From an uncultured Bradyrhizobium sp. (GTDB lineage: Bacteria; Pseudomonadota; Alphaproteobacteria; Rhizobiales; Xanthobacteraceae): 64,000 bases of DNA. The position numbers were made by a program, and so were the translations under genes. The stretch covers positions 1-64,000 of the forward strand of contig NZ_CAKZJO010000065.1 in assembly GCF_936943645.1 (NCBI RefSeq), given 5' to 3'. Positions 53,239 through 62,169 of this stretch are shown piece by piece. Each line of letters begins with the position of its first letter. Positions within the stretch are counted from its first letter, which is position 1. The notes under the pieces are model-generated. The model was not told the origin of the DNA and searched no databases. It saw only the letters and a list, made by a program, of their open reading frames with translations.

Positions 53239-53592
53239 ATGAGCCAGGACCTCGAGCAGCTCACCGCGCTCAACCGCGACTACGTCGCCTCGGTGCAGAA
53301 CTGCGACGTCAAGCGCTTCGACGAGATCCTCGCGCCGGAGTTCTATTGCTCCAATCCCGACAAGACACTGGTCGACCGCGCCGCCTTCCTGGAGCAGACG
53401 GCGCGGCCGATCGCGATCCGCAAGCTGCATGCGTATGACGTCATCATCCGCATCATGGGCGATTTCGCCATCATCCATGCCGCGACGAGCTACACCACTG
53501 CGGACGGACAGCAGGCGACCGGGCGATATACCGATTGCTGGGCGAAGAAGAACGGGACGTGGTTGGCGGTGTCCGCGCACGTGTCGCGGTGA
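53239..53592 (+). CDS. NTF2-like (SnoaL/DUF4440) protein
   Basis: A 117-residue single-domain alpha+beta protein. The family's pattern is a helix (DLEQLTALNRDYVASVQNCD), EFYCSNPDKTLVDRAAFLEQ and strands ending RYTDCWAKKNGTWLAVSAHVS. Members act as small enzymes or ligand-binding proteins; the role is unknown. It follows the amidase gene by 41 bases with GGAGG before the ATG and may be cotranscribed. Confidence 0.75.
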   Translation: MSQDLEQLTALNRDYVASVQNCDVKRFDEILAPEFYCSNPDKTLVDRAAFLEQTARPIAIRKLHAYDVIIRIMGDFAIIHAATSYTTADGQQATGRYTDCWAKKNGTWLAVSAHVSR

Positions 53593-53646
53593 GGTGAGTC
53601 ATGGCGGCCGCGCGATCGTGAGGCAGTGAGGCGCGCACGTTGCTAT

Positions 53647-53692
53647 CCACCCTCCGCTGTCATGCCCCGGCCAAGCCAGGCGATGACACCTG
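53647..53692. repeat. Short palindromic repeat fragment
   Basis: GTCATGCCCCGGCCAAG-like sequence facing GGCGATGAC, apparently a remnant of the family A/C type elements (starting near TCCGCTGTCATGCC). Too short to class firmly. Confidence 0.35.
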
Positions 53693-53734
53693 TTTTGGAG
53701 CGGCAATGACGTCCGCAAGCACCGACGCCAGCGC

Positions 53735-54823
53735 TCAGCTGTCGAACACGATCACGCTGCGCAGCGTCTTGCCGGCTTTCATGTTGGCAAAGCCCTCGTT
53801 GATCTCCGAGAGCTTCAGCTTGGCCGAGATCCAGTCCTCAAGATGCAGCCGGCCCCGCAGGTAGAAATCGACGAGGCGCGGCATGTCGACGCGAAAATGG
53901 TTCGAGCCCATCGAGGAGCCTTGGATCCGGCGCTCGCGGAGGAAGTCGAAGCCGTGCAGCTCGATCTTCTGGCCGAACGGGATCATGCCGACGATGGTGG
54001 CGGTGCCGCCGGAGGCGAGCATGCCGAAGGCCTGCTCGGCGGTCTCCTTGCGGCCGAGCACCTCGAAGGAATGATGCACGCCGCCATTGGTGAGATCGCG
54101 CACCTGCTTCACGACGTCGCCATCGGCGGGATTGATGATGTCGGTGGCGCCTAGCTTGGTGGCGAGCTGGAGCTTTGCCGGATTGGTGTCGATGGCGATG
54201 ATGCGCCCGGCGCCGGCAATCTGCGCGCCGTTGATCGCGGCCATGCCGACGCCGCCGCAGCCGATCACGGCGACGGTTTCGCCCGCTGTCACCTTTGCCG
54301 TGTTCACCACCGCGCCATAACCGGTGATGACGCCGCAGCCGATCAGCGCGGCGAGGTCGAGCGGCATCTCTTTCCGGATTTTGACGATGGCGTTCTCGTG
54401 CACCAGCATCTGCTCGGCGAAGGAGGACAGGTTGAGGAACTGGTGCAGCTTCTCCTGCCTGTTCCACTGCATCCGGTTCGACGCGCCCGGCAGCAGCTTC
54501 ACCGTGGTGTCGGTGCAGAGCACCGTGCGGCCGGTGGTGCAATTGTCGCAAGTGCCGCAAAACACGGACAGGCAGGTGACGACGTGATCGCCCGGCTTCA
54601 CATAGGTGACGTCGGAGCCGACCTGCTCGACGACACCAGCGGATTCATGCCCAAGCACCGCAGGCAACGGATGCGGGTAGAGGCCTTCCATGAAGTGCAG
54701 GTCCGAGTGGCAGAGGCCGGCGACCGAGGTGCGGATCAGCACCTCGCGCGGGCCGGGCTTCGGCAGGCTGACATCCTCGATGACCAGGGGCTTGTTGACT
54801 TCATAGAGGACGGCGGCCTTCAT
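53735..54823 (-). CDS. Zinc-containing alcohol dehydrogenase (class III-like)
   Basis: A 362-residue MDR dehydrogenase with catalytic zinc ligands Cys38, His59 and Glu60, structural zinc cysteines at 89, 92, 95 and 103, and the NAD motif GCGGVGMAAINGA. It has the length and pattern of the Bradyrhizobium ADH group related to S-(hydroxymethyl)glutathione or aryl-alcohol dehydrogenases. It should oxidise an alcohol with NAD+. The acyl-CoA dehydrogenase gene lies 44 bases upstream on the same strand, so an operon is likely. Confidence 0.88.
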   Translation of the reverse strand: MKAAVLYEVNKPLVIEDVSLPKPGPREVLIRTSVAGLCHSDLHFMEGLYPHPLPAVLGHESAGVVEQVGSDVTYVKPGDHVVTCLSVFCGTCDNCTTGRTVLCTDTTVKLLPGASNRMQWNRQEKLHQFLNLSSFAEQMLVHENAIVKIRKEMPLDLAALIGCGVITGYGAVVNTAKVTAGETVAVIGCGGVGMAAINGAQIAGAGRIIAIDTNPAKLQLATKLGATDIINPADGDVVKQVRDLTNGGVHHSFEVLGRKETAEQAFGMLASGGTATIVGMIPFGQKIELHGFDFLRERRIQGSSMGSNHFRVDMPRLVDFYLRGRLHLEDWISAKLKLSEINEGFANMKAGKTLRSVIVFDS

Positions 54824-54867
54824 CGAGCACTCCCTATCGCGTTTCTTGGTTCAGCGTGGCGCGCAGC

Positions 54868-56652
54868 CTACGCTGCCAGAACCAGTTCGCCAACCTCGCT
54901 CATGCCGGCGTCGCGATCCCCCAGCAGCAGCGCGGCGATCCTGGCCTGCGTCGCATTTTCCGTCAGCCGGAACGGATCGCTCGGCAACACCCGATGATCG
55001 ATCACGAGCCGCGACAACAGCAGCCGGCGGGCATCGCCGCGCCTGTCGTGGATGCGCTGCGCCTCCCAGGCCAGCGCGACCGCGCTGGCGACATGATAGA
55101 GCAGGCTGGTGGCGCGGCGCGCATCGGCTTCGTTCTCGGACTTGCCCGCGACCTCGCGCGCAAAGCCGACGGCGCGATCGACGAGGCCGCGCAAATGGTC
55201 GCGCCAGGCCTGCGGTACCGAGGCACTGTCGTCGAGCCGCGCGTGAAGATCCGCGGCCAGCGCGGATTCCGCGCCATGGCGCCCGACCGCGCGCCGCAGC
55301 GCATCGATGGCGACGATGTTGCCGGTGCCCTCCCAGACCGAGCCGAGATGCGCATCGCGCAGCAGGCGCGGCGTGGCGAATTCCTCGATATAGCCGATGC
55401 CGCCACGCATCTCGAGCGCATCGCCGCAGACCTTGCGCGCATCGCGCGTGGCGCGGAATTTCAGGGTCGGCGTGAGGATGCGCAACAACGCCGCGGCATC
55501 CTGGCTGCCGGCTTCGGCGCGGTCGAGTGCATCCGCAGTGAGGAAGCTCATCGACAGCGCTTGCTCGACCGGCAGCATGATCTTCAGCATCTGGCGGCGG
55601 CCGAGCGGTAGGTCGATGATGCGACTGCCGAACACCACGCGGTTCTTCGCAACCGTCATGGCGTCATGATAGGCGCGGCGCATCAACGCGGTGGATTTGA
55701 CGCCGTTGGAGAGCCGCGACGAGTTCACCATCTCGGCCATCTGCACGAAGCCGCGGTCGAGCTTGCCGACGGCATAGGCGATGGCGCCTTCCAGCTTGAT
55801 TTCGCCCGAGGCCATCGAGCGGGTGCCGAGCTTGTCCTTCAAGCGCACGATCCGGTAGTGGTTCTGCGAACCGTCGTCGAGGAAGCGCGGCATCAGGAAC
55901 AAGCCGACGCCGCGCGTGCCGGGGCCGGCGCCTTCGGGGCGCGCCAGCAGCATCACCACCTTGGCGTCGGCGTTCGAGCAGAACCATTTTTCGCCATAGA
56001 GGCGCCAATGGTCGCCCTCCTGCACGGCGCGCGTGGTGAGCGTGCCGACATCGGAGCCGCCTTCCTTCTCGGTCATGAACTGGCCGCCTTGCGTCAGCTT
56101 GCTCATGTCGGTCGAGGTCAGGCCGTCGAGATATCTGGCCTTCAGCGCCTCGCTGCCGAAATTTGCCAGCAGCTTGGCGCAGCCGTCGGTGACGTTGATC
56201 GGGCAGCCCATGCCGAATTCGGTCTGGTTGAACAGGAAGGTGAAAGCGTGCTTGGCGGCTACGGGATATTTGTCCGGCCAGCCCATGATGCCCTTGCGAA
56301 TCGACTGCGCGTGGATGCCGAACTCGCCGAACGCGGCATTCTCCAGCTCGCGATAGGCGGGATGATATTCGATCGACTGCATGTCGCGGCCGAACTTGTC
56401 GCGCTGATGCAGCACCGGCGTGTGCCGGTCGGCGAGGCGCGCGCATTCGTCGAGGCGGCCGCCGGCGAGCTCGCCGAGCCGATCGAGTTGCGGCTCGATG
56501 TGACGAAACAGCGGCTCCGGCAAATGGATTTTCAGGAGATCGGTGAGCGCAGGATCGGCGCGGTAGAAGTTCATGCCTGACGTGTCGGGCGCCAGCAGGC
56601 CGGATGGCTCGGCCGCGGCGTGGTTCGGCTGTGCTGATACCGGCTTACGCAT
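54868..56652 (-). CDS. AidB-like acyl-CoA dehydrogenase
   Basis: A 594-residue flavoprotein with the AidB-type pattern: MTEKEGGSDVGTLTTRA near residue 190, GEKWFCSNADAK, LKDKLGTRSMASGEI, and the C-terminal RGGIGYIEEFATPRLLRDAHLGSVWEGTGNIVAIDALR. E. coli AidB is an acyl-CoA dehydrogenase relative linked to alkylation stress; here the neighbouring alcohol dehydrogenase, SDR and enoyl-CoA hydratase suggest a catabolic role. AGAGG six bases before the ATG supports the start. The longer N-terminal ~90 residues are typical of this branch. Confidence 0.85.
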   Translation of the reverse strand: MRKPVSAQPNHAAAEPSGLLAPDTSGMNFYRADPALTDLLKIHLPEPLFRHIEPQLDRLGELAGGRLDECARLADRHTPVLHQRDKFGRDMQSIEYHPAYRELENAAFGEFGIHAQSIRKGIMGWPDKYPVAAKHAFTFLFNQTEFGMGCPINVTDGCAKLLANFGSEALKARYLDGLTSTDMSKLTQGGQFMTEKEGGSDVGTLTTRAVQEGDHWRLYGEKWFCSNADAKVVMLLARPEGAGPGTRGVGLFLMPRFLDDGSQNHYRIVRLKDKLGTRSMASGEIKLEGAIAYAVGKLDRGFVQMAEMVNSSRLSNGVKSTALMRRAYHDAMTVAKNRVVFGSRIIDLPLGRRQMLKIMLPVEQALSMSFLTADALDRAEAGSQDAAALLRILTPTLKFRATRDARKVCGDALEMRGGIGYIEEFATPRLLRDAHLGSVWEGTGNIVAIDALRRAVGRHGAESALAADLHARLDDSASVPQAWRDHLRGLVDRAVGFAREVAGKSENEADARRATSLLYHVASAVALAWEAQRIHDRRGDARRLLLSRLVIDHRVLPSDPFRLTENATQARIAALLLGDRDAGMSEVGELVLAA

Positions 56653-56896
56653 GATCGTCCTCTATCGTTTCCGCCTTGCGGACATTTTGCGCTGATTTGG
56701 CGCTTGCCGCTTGAGATGATGTCGATCATGCTCCAGTCGCAAAGAGCGATAAAGTCGCAAATTGTCAGGGAGGCATGATCGCCGCGACGGAGCAATTCGC
56801 TCTGCGGAATTATGATCCGTCCCGGCTGGTTGTTCGGGTCAACCATGCATAGATCAGCGGCTCCCCGTCCCAAGAGATCACGCCAGAGATCACACC
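56653..56896. other. Divergent promoter region, acyl-CoA dehydrogenase / SDR
   Basis: About 240 bases between two divergent genes. No clear -35/-10 pair or operator was assigned; the stretch is less GC-rich near 56740-56800. Confidence 0.3.
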
Positions 56897-57598
56897 ATGG
56901 AACATCCAAAGTACAAGATCGCCCTCATCGTCGGTGCCGGCGAAGGTCTGAGTGCCTCATTGGCGCGATTGCTTGCCGCGCAAGGCATTCGCGTCGCGCT
57001 GGCCGCGCGCAAGATCGAGAAGCTCGGCGCGCTCTGTAGCGAGACCGGCGCGAAAGCCTATGCCTGCAACGCCACCGATCCCGACGAGGTCGAGCGACTG
57101 TTCGGCCTCGTCGAGCGCGAGATCGGCACGCCCGACTTCGTGGTCTACAACGCCAGCGGCCGCACGCGCGGGCCATTCGTCGACCAGGTTCCGGCCGATG
57201 TCGCGCAGGCGATCGCCGTCAGCGCCTATGGCGGCTTCCTGGTGGCGCAGCAGGCCGCAAAACGCATGCTGCCGAACAAGCAAGGCGCGATCCTGTTCAC
57301 CGGCGCCTCCGCCAGCGTCAAGGGCTATGCGCAATCGGCCTCCTTCGCGATGGGCAAATTTGCGCTGCGCGGCCTCGCCCAGAGCCTGGCGCGCGAATTG
57401 TCGCCACAGGGCATCCACATCGCGCATTTCGTGATCGACGGCGGCATCCGCAGCGCCGCACGCACCGAGCCCGATGACAAGCCGGACTCGATGCTCGATC
57501 CCGATGCGATCGCGCAGAGCTATTGGAACGTGCTGCAGCAGCCGCGCAGCGCATGGAGCTGGGAGCTCGAGCTGCGGCCCTGGGTGGAGAAGTTTTGA
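56897..57598 (+). CDS. SDR-fold protein with Phe at the catalytic Tyr
   Basis: A 233-residue SDR. The dinucleotide motif is relaxed (VGAGEGLSAS, residues 12-21). The catalytic Ser138 and Lys154 are present, but Tyr is Phe150 (SASFAMGKFAL). This Phe-for-Tyr exchange with retained Lys is the feature of the described SDR subgroup c10. It may act with a different proton relay or bind substrate without reduction. It precedes an enoyl-CoA hydratase gene with a palindromic repeat between them. Confidence 0.75.
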   Translation: MEHPKYKIALIVGAGEGLSASLARLLAAQGIRVALAARKIEKLGALCSETGAKAYACNATDPDEVERLFGLVEREIGTPDFVVYNASGRTRGPFVDQVPADVAQAIAVSAYGGFLVAQQAAKRMLPNKQGAILFTGASASVKGYAQSASFAMGKFALRGLAQSLARELSPQGIHIAHFVIDGGIRSAARTEPDDKPDSMLDPDAIAQSYWNVLQQPRSAWSWELELRPWVEKF

Positions 57599-57608
57599 AC
57601 GAGCTGCC

Positions 57609-57696
57609 GTAGGGTGGGCAAAGGCGCAAAGCGCCGTGCCCACGATCTCGAACTTAAGAACCAATGGTGGGCACGCTTCGCTTTGCCCACTCTACG
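57609..57696. repeat. Intergenic palindromic repeat, family F
   Basis: Arms GTAGGGTGGGCAAAG and CTTTGCCCACTCTAC enclose a second pair CGTGCCCAC / GTGGGCACG. Only one copy occurs here. This is another common Bradyrhizobium-type element between the SDR and hydratase genes. Confidence 0.8.
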
Positions 57697-57712
57697 AGAG
57701 CAGGGAGGAACA

Positions 57713-58543
57713 ATGAGCAGCGAAACCACTGTCGATACCGGCACGAGCGAGCTCCTCTGTACGATCCGCGACCGCGTCGCAATCATCACGTTGAACCGGC
57801 CGGAGGCGCGCAATTCACTGTCGGACGCGCTGACGCCGGCGCTGCGCACCATGATCCGGAGCTGCGGCGAAGACCGCAATGTCGGCGCGCTCTTGATCAC
57901 CGGAGCGGGCGAAGCGTTCTGCGCCGGCGGCAACGTGAAGGGCATGGGCGCGCACCGCGACCCGAAGAAGCTGGAGATGTCGCTGGAGGAGCGGATCGCC
58001 GATCTGCAGGAGCGGCAGCGGCTGCTGACGGGCGCGCTGGTGTCGGTGCGCAAGCCGACCATCGCCGCCCTGCCCGGCCCTGCGGTCGGCGCGGGACTCG
58101 CGATCGCCATGGCCTGCGACATCCGCATCGCCGCGCAATCGGCCTTCGTCGCCACCGGCTACGCCCGCATCGCGCTGTCGGGCGATTACGGCATCGCCTG
58201 GCTGCTGACGCGCCTCGTCGGCACCGCACGGGCGCGCGAGCTGATGTTCACCGGCGACCGGGTCGATGCCGCCCGCGCCGAAGCCATCGGCCTCGTCAAC
58301 CGCGTCGTGCCCGACGACAAATTGCAGGCTGAAGCCTTCGCGCTGGCAAAATCGCTCGCCGAAGGCCCGCGCCTCGCGCTGCGCTACATGAAGGACAATC
58401 TCGACGAGGCCGTGCTGTTCGACTTCGAGACGGCGCGCGACCACGAAGCCGAGCGACTGGTGCGCCTGACCACGACCGCCGATCACAAGGAAGCGGTGCA
58501 GGCGTTCATCGAGAAGCGCAAGGCGGTCTTCACGAGGAAGTAG
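57713..58543 (+). CDS. Enoyl-CoA hydratase/isomerase
   Basis: A 276-residue crotonase-family protein. The oxyanion residues appear in FCAGGNVKGMG and PGPAVGAGLAIAMACDIRIAA; the region ARIALSGDYGIAWLLTRLVG is that of the second catalytic segment, where hydratases have Glu and this has Ser/Gly-type residues, so it may be an isomerase-type member. The start at 57713 follows AGGGAGG. It sits with an acyl-CoA dehydrogenase and SDR, as in a beta-oxidation-like set. Confidence 0.8.
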   Translation: MSSETTVDTGTSELLCTIRDRVAIITLNRPEARNSLSDALTPALRTMIRSCGEDRNVGALLITGAGEAFCAGGNVKGMGAHRDPKKLEMSLEERIADLQERQRLLTGALVSVRKPTIAALPGPAVGAGLAIAMACDIRIAAQSAFVATGYARIALSGDYGIAWLLTRLVGTARARELMFTGDRVDAARAEAIGLVNRVVPDDKLQAEAFALAKSLAEGPRLALRYMKDNLDEAVLFDFETARDHEAERLVRLTTTADHKEAVQAFIEKRKAVFTRK

Positions 58544-58563
58544 CGTCATTCGAAATCGATGAC

Positions 58564-58711
58564 CGTCACCCTGAGGTGGCCGCTTCTTCAGCGGCCCTCG
58601 AAGGGCGACAGCCCGGCTGCTGCTGCGGAAACTGCACGGAAGCAGCGGGGCCGTTCATCCTTCGAGGCTCGTTCTGCGGGAGGCCGCAGAGCGAGCACCT
58701 CAGGATGACGG
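58564..58711. repeat. Intergenic palindromic repeat, family G
   Basis: Ends CGTCACCCTGAGGTG and CACCTCAGGATGACG with an inner pair CCTCGAAGG / CCTTCGAGG. It separates the convergent hydratase and GNAT genes. One copy in the window. Confidence 0.8.
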
Positions 58712-58767
58712 ATCGGAACCCAAGAAATCGCCCGGCGCTGGATGACCAGGCCGGGCTTGCAGTGGTG

Positions 58768-59391
58768 TCAGGCCGAGGCTGAGGGGCTTTCGGCCTGACG
58801 GGAAAGCGCGGCGAGGCGCCAGCTGGCGCAGGGGATGTCTTTCGGCGCGACCGCGATCTCCTTGTCGAAGCGCACCAGCTTCCAGTCGTCGGGATGATTG
58901 ACGAAGCTGAAGCCGGATTTGCGCGCGAGCGAGACCATGGTCTCGTTGGAGCGCAGCGTGTCGCCGAACATGTGCTCGGCGCCGAGCGCTGCGGCGCGGC
59001 ATTCGAGATTCTTCATCAAAGCTGTCGCGATGCCGTGGCCCTGCCAGCGGTCGTCGACCGACAGACCGAACTCGAGCGTCGCGGTTTCGGCCTGCAGCGC
59101 GTAGCGCGCTTCGGCAACGATGGTCTCGAAGCCGTCGACCATTATGGTCGCGACGACCGTGAACCGGTCGCGCTCGCCGATCTCGAGGAAGTCGTGCAGC
59201 AGCCCCTTCGGCAATTCACTGATGGCGCCGAAGAAGCGGTTATAGCGGGAGCGGGTCGAGAGCGAACGGAAATAGTGCTGGAGCTCGTCCGTGTCGCGCG
59301 GCTCGACGAAGCGGACGTTGAGCGCCGCGCCGTCGCGGGTGCGCAGCGTGTCCGAATATTTCTTGAGGTCTTCGAGGCGGAGCGTGCTCAT
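58768..59391 (-). CDS. GNAT-family N-acetyltransferase
   Basis: A 207-residue GNAT protein with the acetyl-CoA motif VDDRWQGHGIATALMKNLECRA (Q/RxxGxG/A region) near residues 111-132 and LARKSGF at the end of the fold. The C-terminal ~40 residues are an extra tail. The acceptor is unknown; the nearby YFRSLSTRSRYNRFFGAISELP pattern is shared by GNATs that act on proteins or small amines, but this does not identify it. Confidence 0.75.
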   Translation of the reverse strand: MSTLRLEDLKKYSDTLRTRDGAALNVRFVEPRDTDELQHYFRSLSTRSRYNRFFGAISELPKGLLHDFLEIGERDRFTVVATIMVDGFETIVAEARYALQAETATLEFGLSVDDRWQGHGIATALMKNLECRAAALGAEHMFGDTLRSNETMVSLARKSGFSFVNHPDDWKLVRFDKEIAVAPKDIPCASWRLAALSRQAESPSASA

Positions 59392-59460
59392 GACACGAAC
59401 CCTTCAGAGAAAGGGACCGCCGGCGCCCCCGAGATCAGGCGGCGCCGGCCTGGCGGCCAA

Positions 59461-59664
59461 TCAGGCCCGCCAGAAGGGTTTGTCGGCCTCACAGGCGATA
59501 TCGCTCCAGGACAGTCCGACGTCCTGAAGGTCGCGGTTGGTCCAGCTGGTGAGCTCGCGCCTGGTCCGGTAGCGCTCGTGCCAGACGTGAAGCGTCTCAC
59601 TGACCTGCTGGATCAGGCCGGGCGCATGATGATTTGTCATCGAATTGTCGGTCAAAGTAGACAT
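59461..59664 (-). CDS. DUF1127 domain small protein
   Basis: A 67-residue protein whose C-terminal half has the DUF1127 signature RTRRELTSWTNRDLQDVGLSWSD followed by a conserved IACEADKPFW region. AGGAG six bases before the ATG supports the start. DUF1127 proteins in alphaproteobacteria are often linked to stress and carbon or phosphate regulation. It diverges from a LysR gene, which is a common arrangement for a regulator and its target. Confidence 0.8.
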   Translation of the reverse strand: MSTLTDNSMTNHHAPGLIQQVSETLHVWHERYRTRRELTSWTNRDLQDVGLSWSDIACEADKPFWRA

Positions 59665-59718
59665 TTTCAGCTCCTGGAGCTAACTTGACCGCCAATATCG
59701 GCTTCCTATTGCACCGCG

Positions 59719-59760
59719 ACAAACGACAATTTGTACCTTTTCGCATGAAATAACGTCATG
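59719..59760. promoter_or_regulatory. Candidate LysR-binding dyads between DUF1127 and LysR genes
   Basis: Two inverted repeats lie in the 110-base divergent region: ACAAA-N6-TTTGT (59719-59734) and CATGA-N7-TCATG (59744-59760). The spacing and AT content are compatible with LysR-type recognition or activation sites. Assignment is by position only. Confidence 0.35.
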
Positions 59761-59774
59761 TATCCTGCTGCCAA

Positions 59775-60674
59775 ATGACTGCCAGATTGCCCTCCCTGAA
59801 CGGATTGCGGGCGTTCGAGGCCGCCGCGCGCCATCTCAGCTTCACGCTGGCGGCGAGCGAGCTGAACGTGACGCAGACCGCGATCAGCCATCAGATCCGC
59901 CGGCTGGAGCAGGAGCTCGGCATCCGCCTGTTCATCCGGCAGAACCGCGCGCTGGCGCTGACGCCGGAGGCGCGCGACTACCTGCCGGGCGTTCGCGCCG
60001 CCTTCAACGATTTGCGCCTCGCCACCGACCGTCTGTTGCGCAAGGACGACGACAAGGTGCTGACGGTCTCGACGCTGGCTTCGCTCGCGGCGAAATGGCT
60101 GCTGCCGCGGCTGACCGATTTCCAGGAGCAGCATCCCGGCATCGACGTGCGCATCACCACCTCGACCAGCCTGGTCGATTTCCAGCGCGACAATGTCGAT
60201 GCCGCGATCCGCTACGGCCGCGGGCAGTGGCCGGGCCTGCGCGCCGACTGGCTGATGGCGGACGAGCTGTTTCCGGTGTGCAGCCCGTCGCTGCTACGCG
60301 GCGACAAGGCGTTGCGGCGACCCGAAGACCTGCGAAACCACCCGCTGCTGCACACCTCCAACGCCAATAGCGACGACTGGCGGCTCTGGCTGACCGCGGC
60401 GGGACTGCCGGCCGATATCGCGCGGCAACCCGGCATCACCTTCGATATGATCTTCATGACCATCCAGGCCGCGATCGACGGCATTGGCGTCGCGATGGGG
60501 CGTACCTCCTACGTGCAGGACGACATCGCCAAGGGCCGGCTCGTGGTGCCCTTCAAGATCGCGCTGCCGGCGGACGCCGGCTTCTACCTGGTTGCGCCGG
60601 AGGGACGCCGCGAAGCCCAGAAGCTGACCGCGTTTCGCCAATGGATGATTGCTGCAACGCAAAATAAGCCCTGA
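59775..60674 (+). CDS. LysR-family regulator, GcvA-like
   Basis: A 299-residue LTTR. The N-terminal HTH (PSLNGLRAFEAAARHLSFTLAASELNVTQTAISHQIRRLE, residues ~6-45) and the C-terminal periplasmic-binding-fold effector domain are complete, and the pattern matches the GcvA branch. It is divergent from the DUF1127 gene. Its 3' neighbour, 141 bases on, is a metabolite:H+ symporter gene, another possible target. Confidence 0.85.
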   Translation: MTARLPSLNGLRAFEAAARHLSFTLAASELNVTQTAISHQIRRLEQELGIRLFIRQNRALALTPEARDYLPGVRAAFNDLRLATDRLLRKDDDKVLTVSTLASLAAKWLLPRLTDFQEQHPGIDVRITTSTSLVDFQRDNVDAAIRYGRGQWPGLRADWLMADELFPVCSPSLLRGDKALRRPEDLRNHPLLHTSNANSDDWRLWLTAAGLPADIARQPGITFDMIFMTIQAAIDGIGVAMGRTSYVQDDIAKGRLVVPFKIALPADAGFYLVAPEGRREAQKLTAFRQWMIAATQNKP

Positions 60675-60815
60675 AAAATCAACCGCATCCTCCGCAAAAC
60701 GGATTGACTCGCCCCGCCTCGCGCGGGAAGGGGTAGGACAGATTGTCGCAGCCTGTCGCCCTGCCGTGAGACGAATTCCCGGTCCGGCCACGCCTTTCCA
60801 AAGGGGAGTAACGCC

Positions 60816-62147
60816 ATGGCTGGAGCAGCCACCTCAACCAATCCGCCCGCCATCAAGTCGCGCATCGGCGCGATCCTGCGCGCCACGAGCGGCAATTTCC
60901 TCGAACAGTTCGACTTCTTCCTGTTCGGCTTCTATGCCGCCGCGATCGGCAAGGCGTTCTTCCCCTCGACCAACGAGACGGCGTCGCTGCTCAACACCTT
61001 CGGCGTGTTCTGGCTTGGCGCCCTGATGCGGCCGGTCGGTGCGATCGTGCTCGGGGCTTACATCGACCGCATCGGCCGCCGCCAGGGCCTGATCGTCACG
61101 CTCGGCATCATGGCCATCGGAACCGTCGTCATCGCCTTCTGCCCGAGCTATGCGACCATCGGCATCGCAGCGCCCGTCATCGTGCTGATCGGCCGCCTGC
61201 TGCAGGGCTTCTCCGCCGGCGTCGAGCTCGGCGGCGTGTCGGTGTATCTCGCGGAGATCTCGACGCCCGGCAATCGCGGCTTCTACACCTCGTTCCAGTC
61301 GTCGAGCCAGCAGGTCGCGATCTTCGTGGCGTCGATCCTCGGCTATCTCCTCTCCGAGGTGATGCCGGCCGACACCGTCGCCGCCTGGGGCTGGCGCATT
61401 CCCTTCTTCGTCGGCTGCCTGATCATTCCCTTGATCTTCGTCCTGCGACGGACGCTGGAGGAGACGCCGGCCTTCCTCGCCATGAAAAAGCATCCGACCG
61501 CGGGCGAAGTGTTCGCCTCCGCGCTCGCCAACTGGCGCATCGTGCTGCTCGGCATGATGATCGCGATCCTGACCACGACCACGTTCTACTTCGTCACGGT
61601 CTACACTCCGACCTTCGGCAAGACCGTGCTGAAGCTGTCGACGCAGGATGCGCTGCTGGTGACGCTGCTCGTCGCCATCACCAACTTCTTCTGGAATCCG
61701 GTCGGCGGCGCGCTGTCCGACCGCATCGGCCGCAAGCCGGTGCTGATCACCATCGCGTGTCTGTCGCTGGTGACGGCCTATCCGGCCTTGCACTGGCTGG
61801 TGGCGGCGCCGACCTTCGGCAAGCTGCTCGCGGTCGAGATGATGTTCTCGTTCTATTTCGGCGTCTACAGCGGCACCATGCTGGGCGCGTTGGTCGAGAT
61901 CGTGCCGGCCCATGTGCGCACCACCTGCTTCTCGCTTGCGTTTGCGCTTGCCGCCGCCCTGTTCGGCACCTTCACGCCGTTCGCCTCGACCTGGTTGATC
62001 GAGCGCACCGGCGACAAGGCCTCGCCCGGCTTCTGGCTGATGTTCGCCGCCCTGCTCGGCATCATCGCAGCGTCGACGGTGTATCGCGGCGGCGGCAAGG
62101 CCGTGCCGACCTATGATGCGGTGCCGGAGCCGGTCGCGGGACATTGA
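60816..62147 (+). CDS. Metabolite:H+ symporter (MHS-type MFS)
   Basis: A 443-residue MFS protein with about 12 spans and the MHS pattern LEQFDFFLFGFYAAAIGKAFFPS, GAYIDRIGRRQGL (loop 2-3) and ALSDRIGRKPVL (loop 8-9). MHS carriers import dicarboxylates, citrate or aromatic acids with protons. The start follows GGGGAG seven bases upstream. It may be controlled by the LysR gene upstream. The substrate cannot be read from sequence. Confidence 0.85.
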   Translation: MAGAATSTNPPAIKSRIGAILRATSGNFLEQFDFFLFGFYAAAIGKAFFPSTNETASLLNTFGVFWLGALMRPVGAIVLGAYIDRIGRRQGLIVTLGIMAIGTVVIAFCPSYATIGIAAPVIVLIGRLLQGFSAGVELGGVSVYLAEISTPGNRGFYTSFQSSSQQVAIFVASILGYLLSEVMPADTVAAWGWRIPFFVGCLIIPLIFVLRRTLEETPAFLAMKKHPTAGEVFASALANWRIVLLGMMIAILTTTTFYFVTVYTPTFGKTVLKLSTQDALLVTLLVAITNFFWNPVGGALSDRIGRKPVLITIACLSLVTAYPALHWLVAAPTFGKLLAVEMMFSFYFGVYSGTMLGALVEIVPAHVRTTCFSLAFALAAALFGTFTPFASTWLIERTGDKASPGFWLMFAALLGIIAASTVYRGGGKAVPTYDAVPEPVAGH

Positions 62148-62169
62148 ATGTCGTTCCGGGCGCCCCTTC

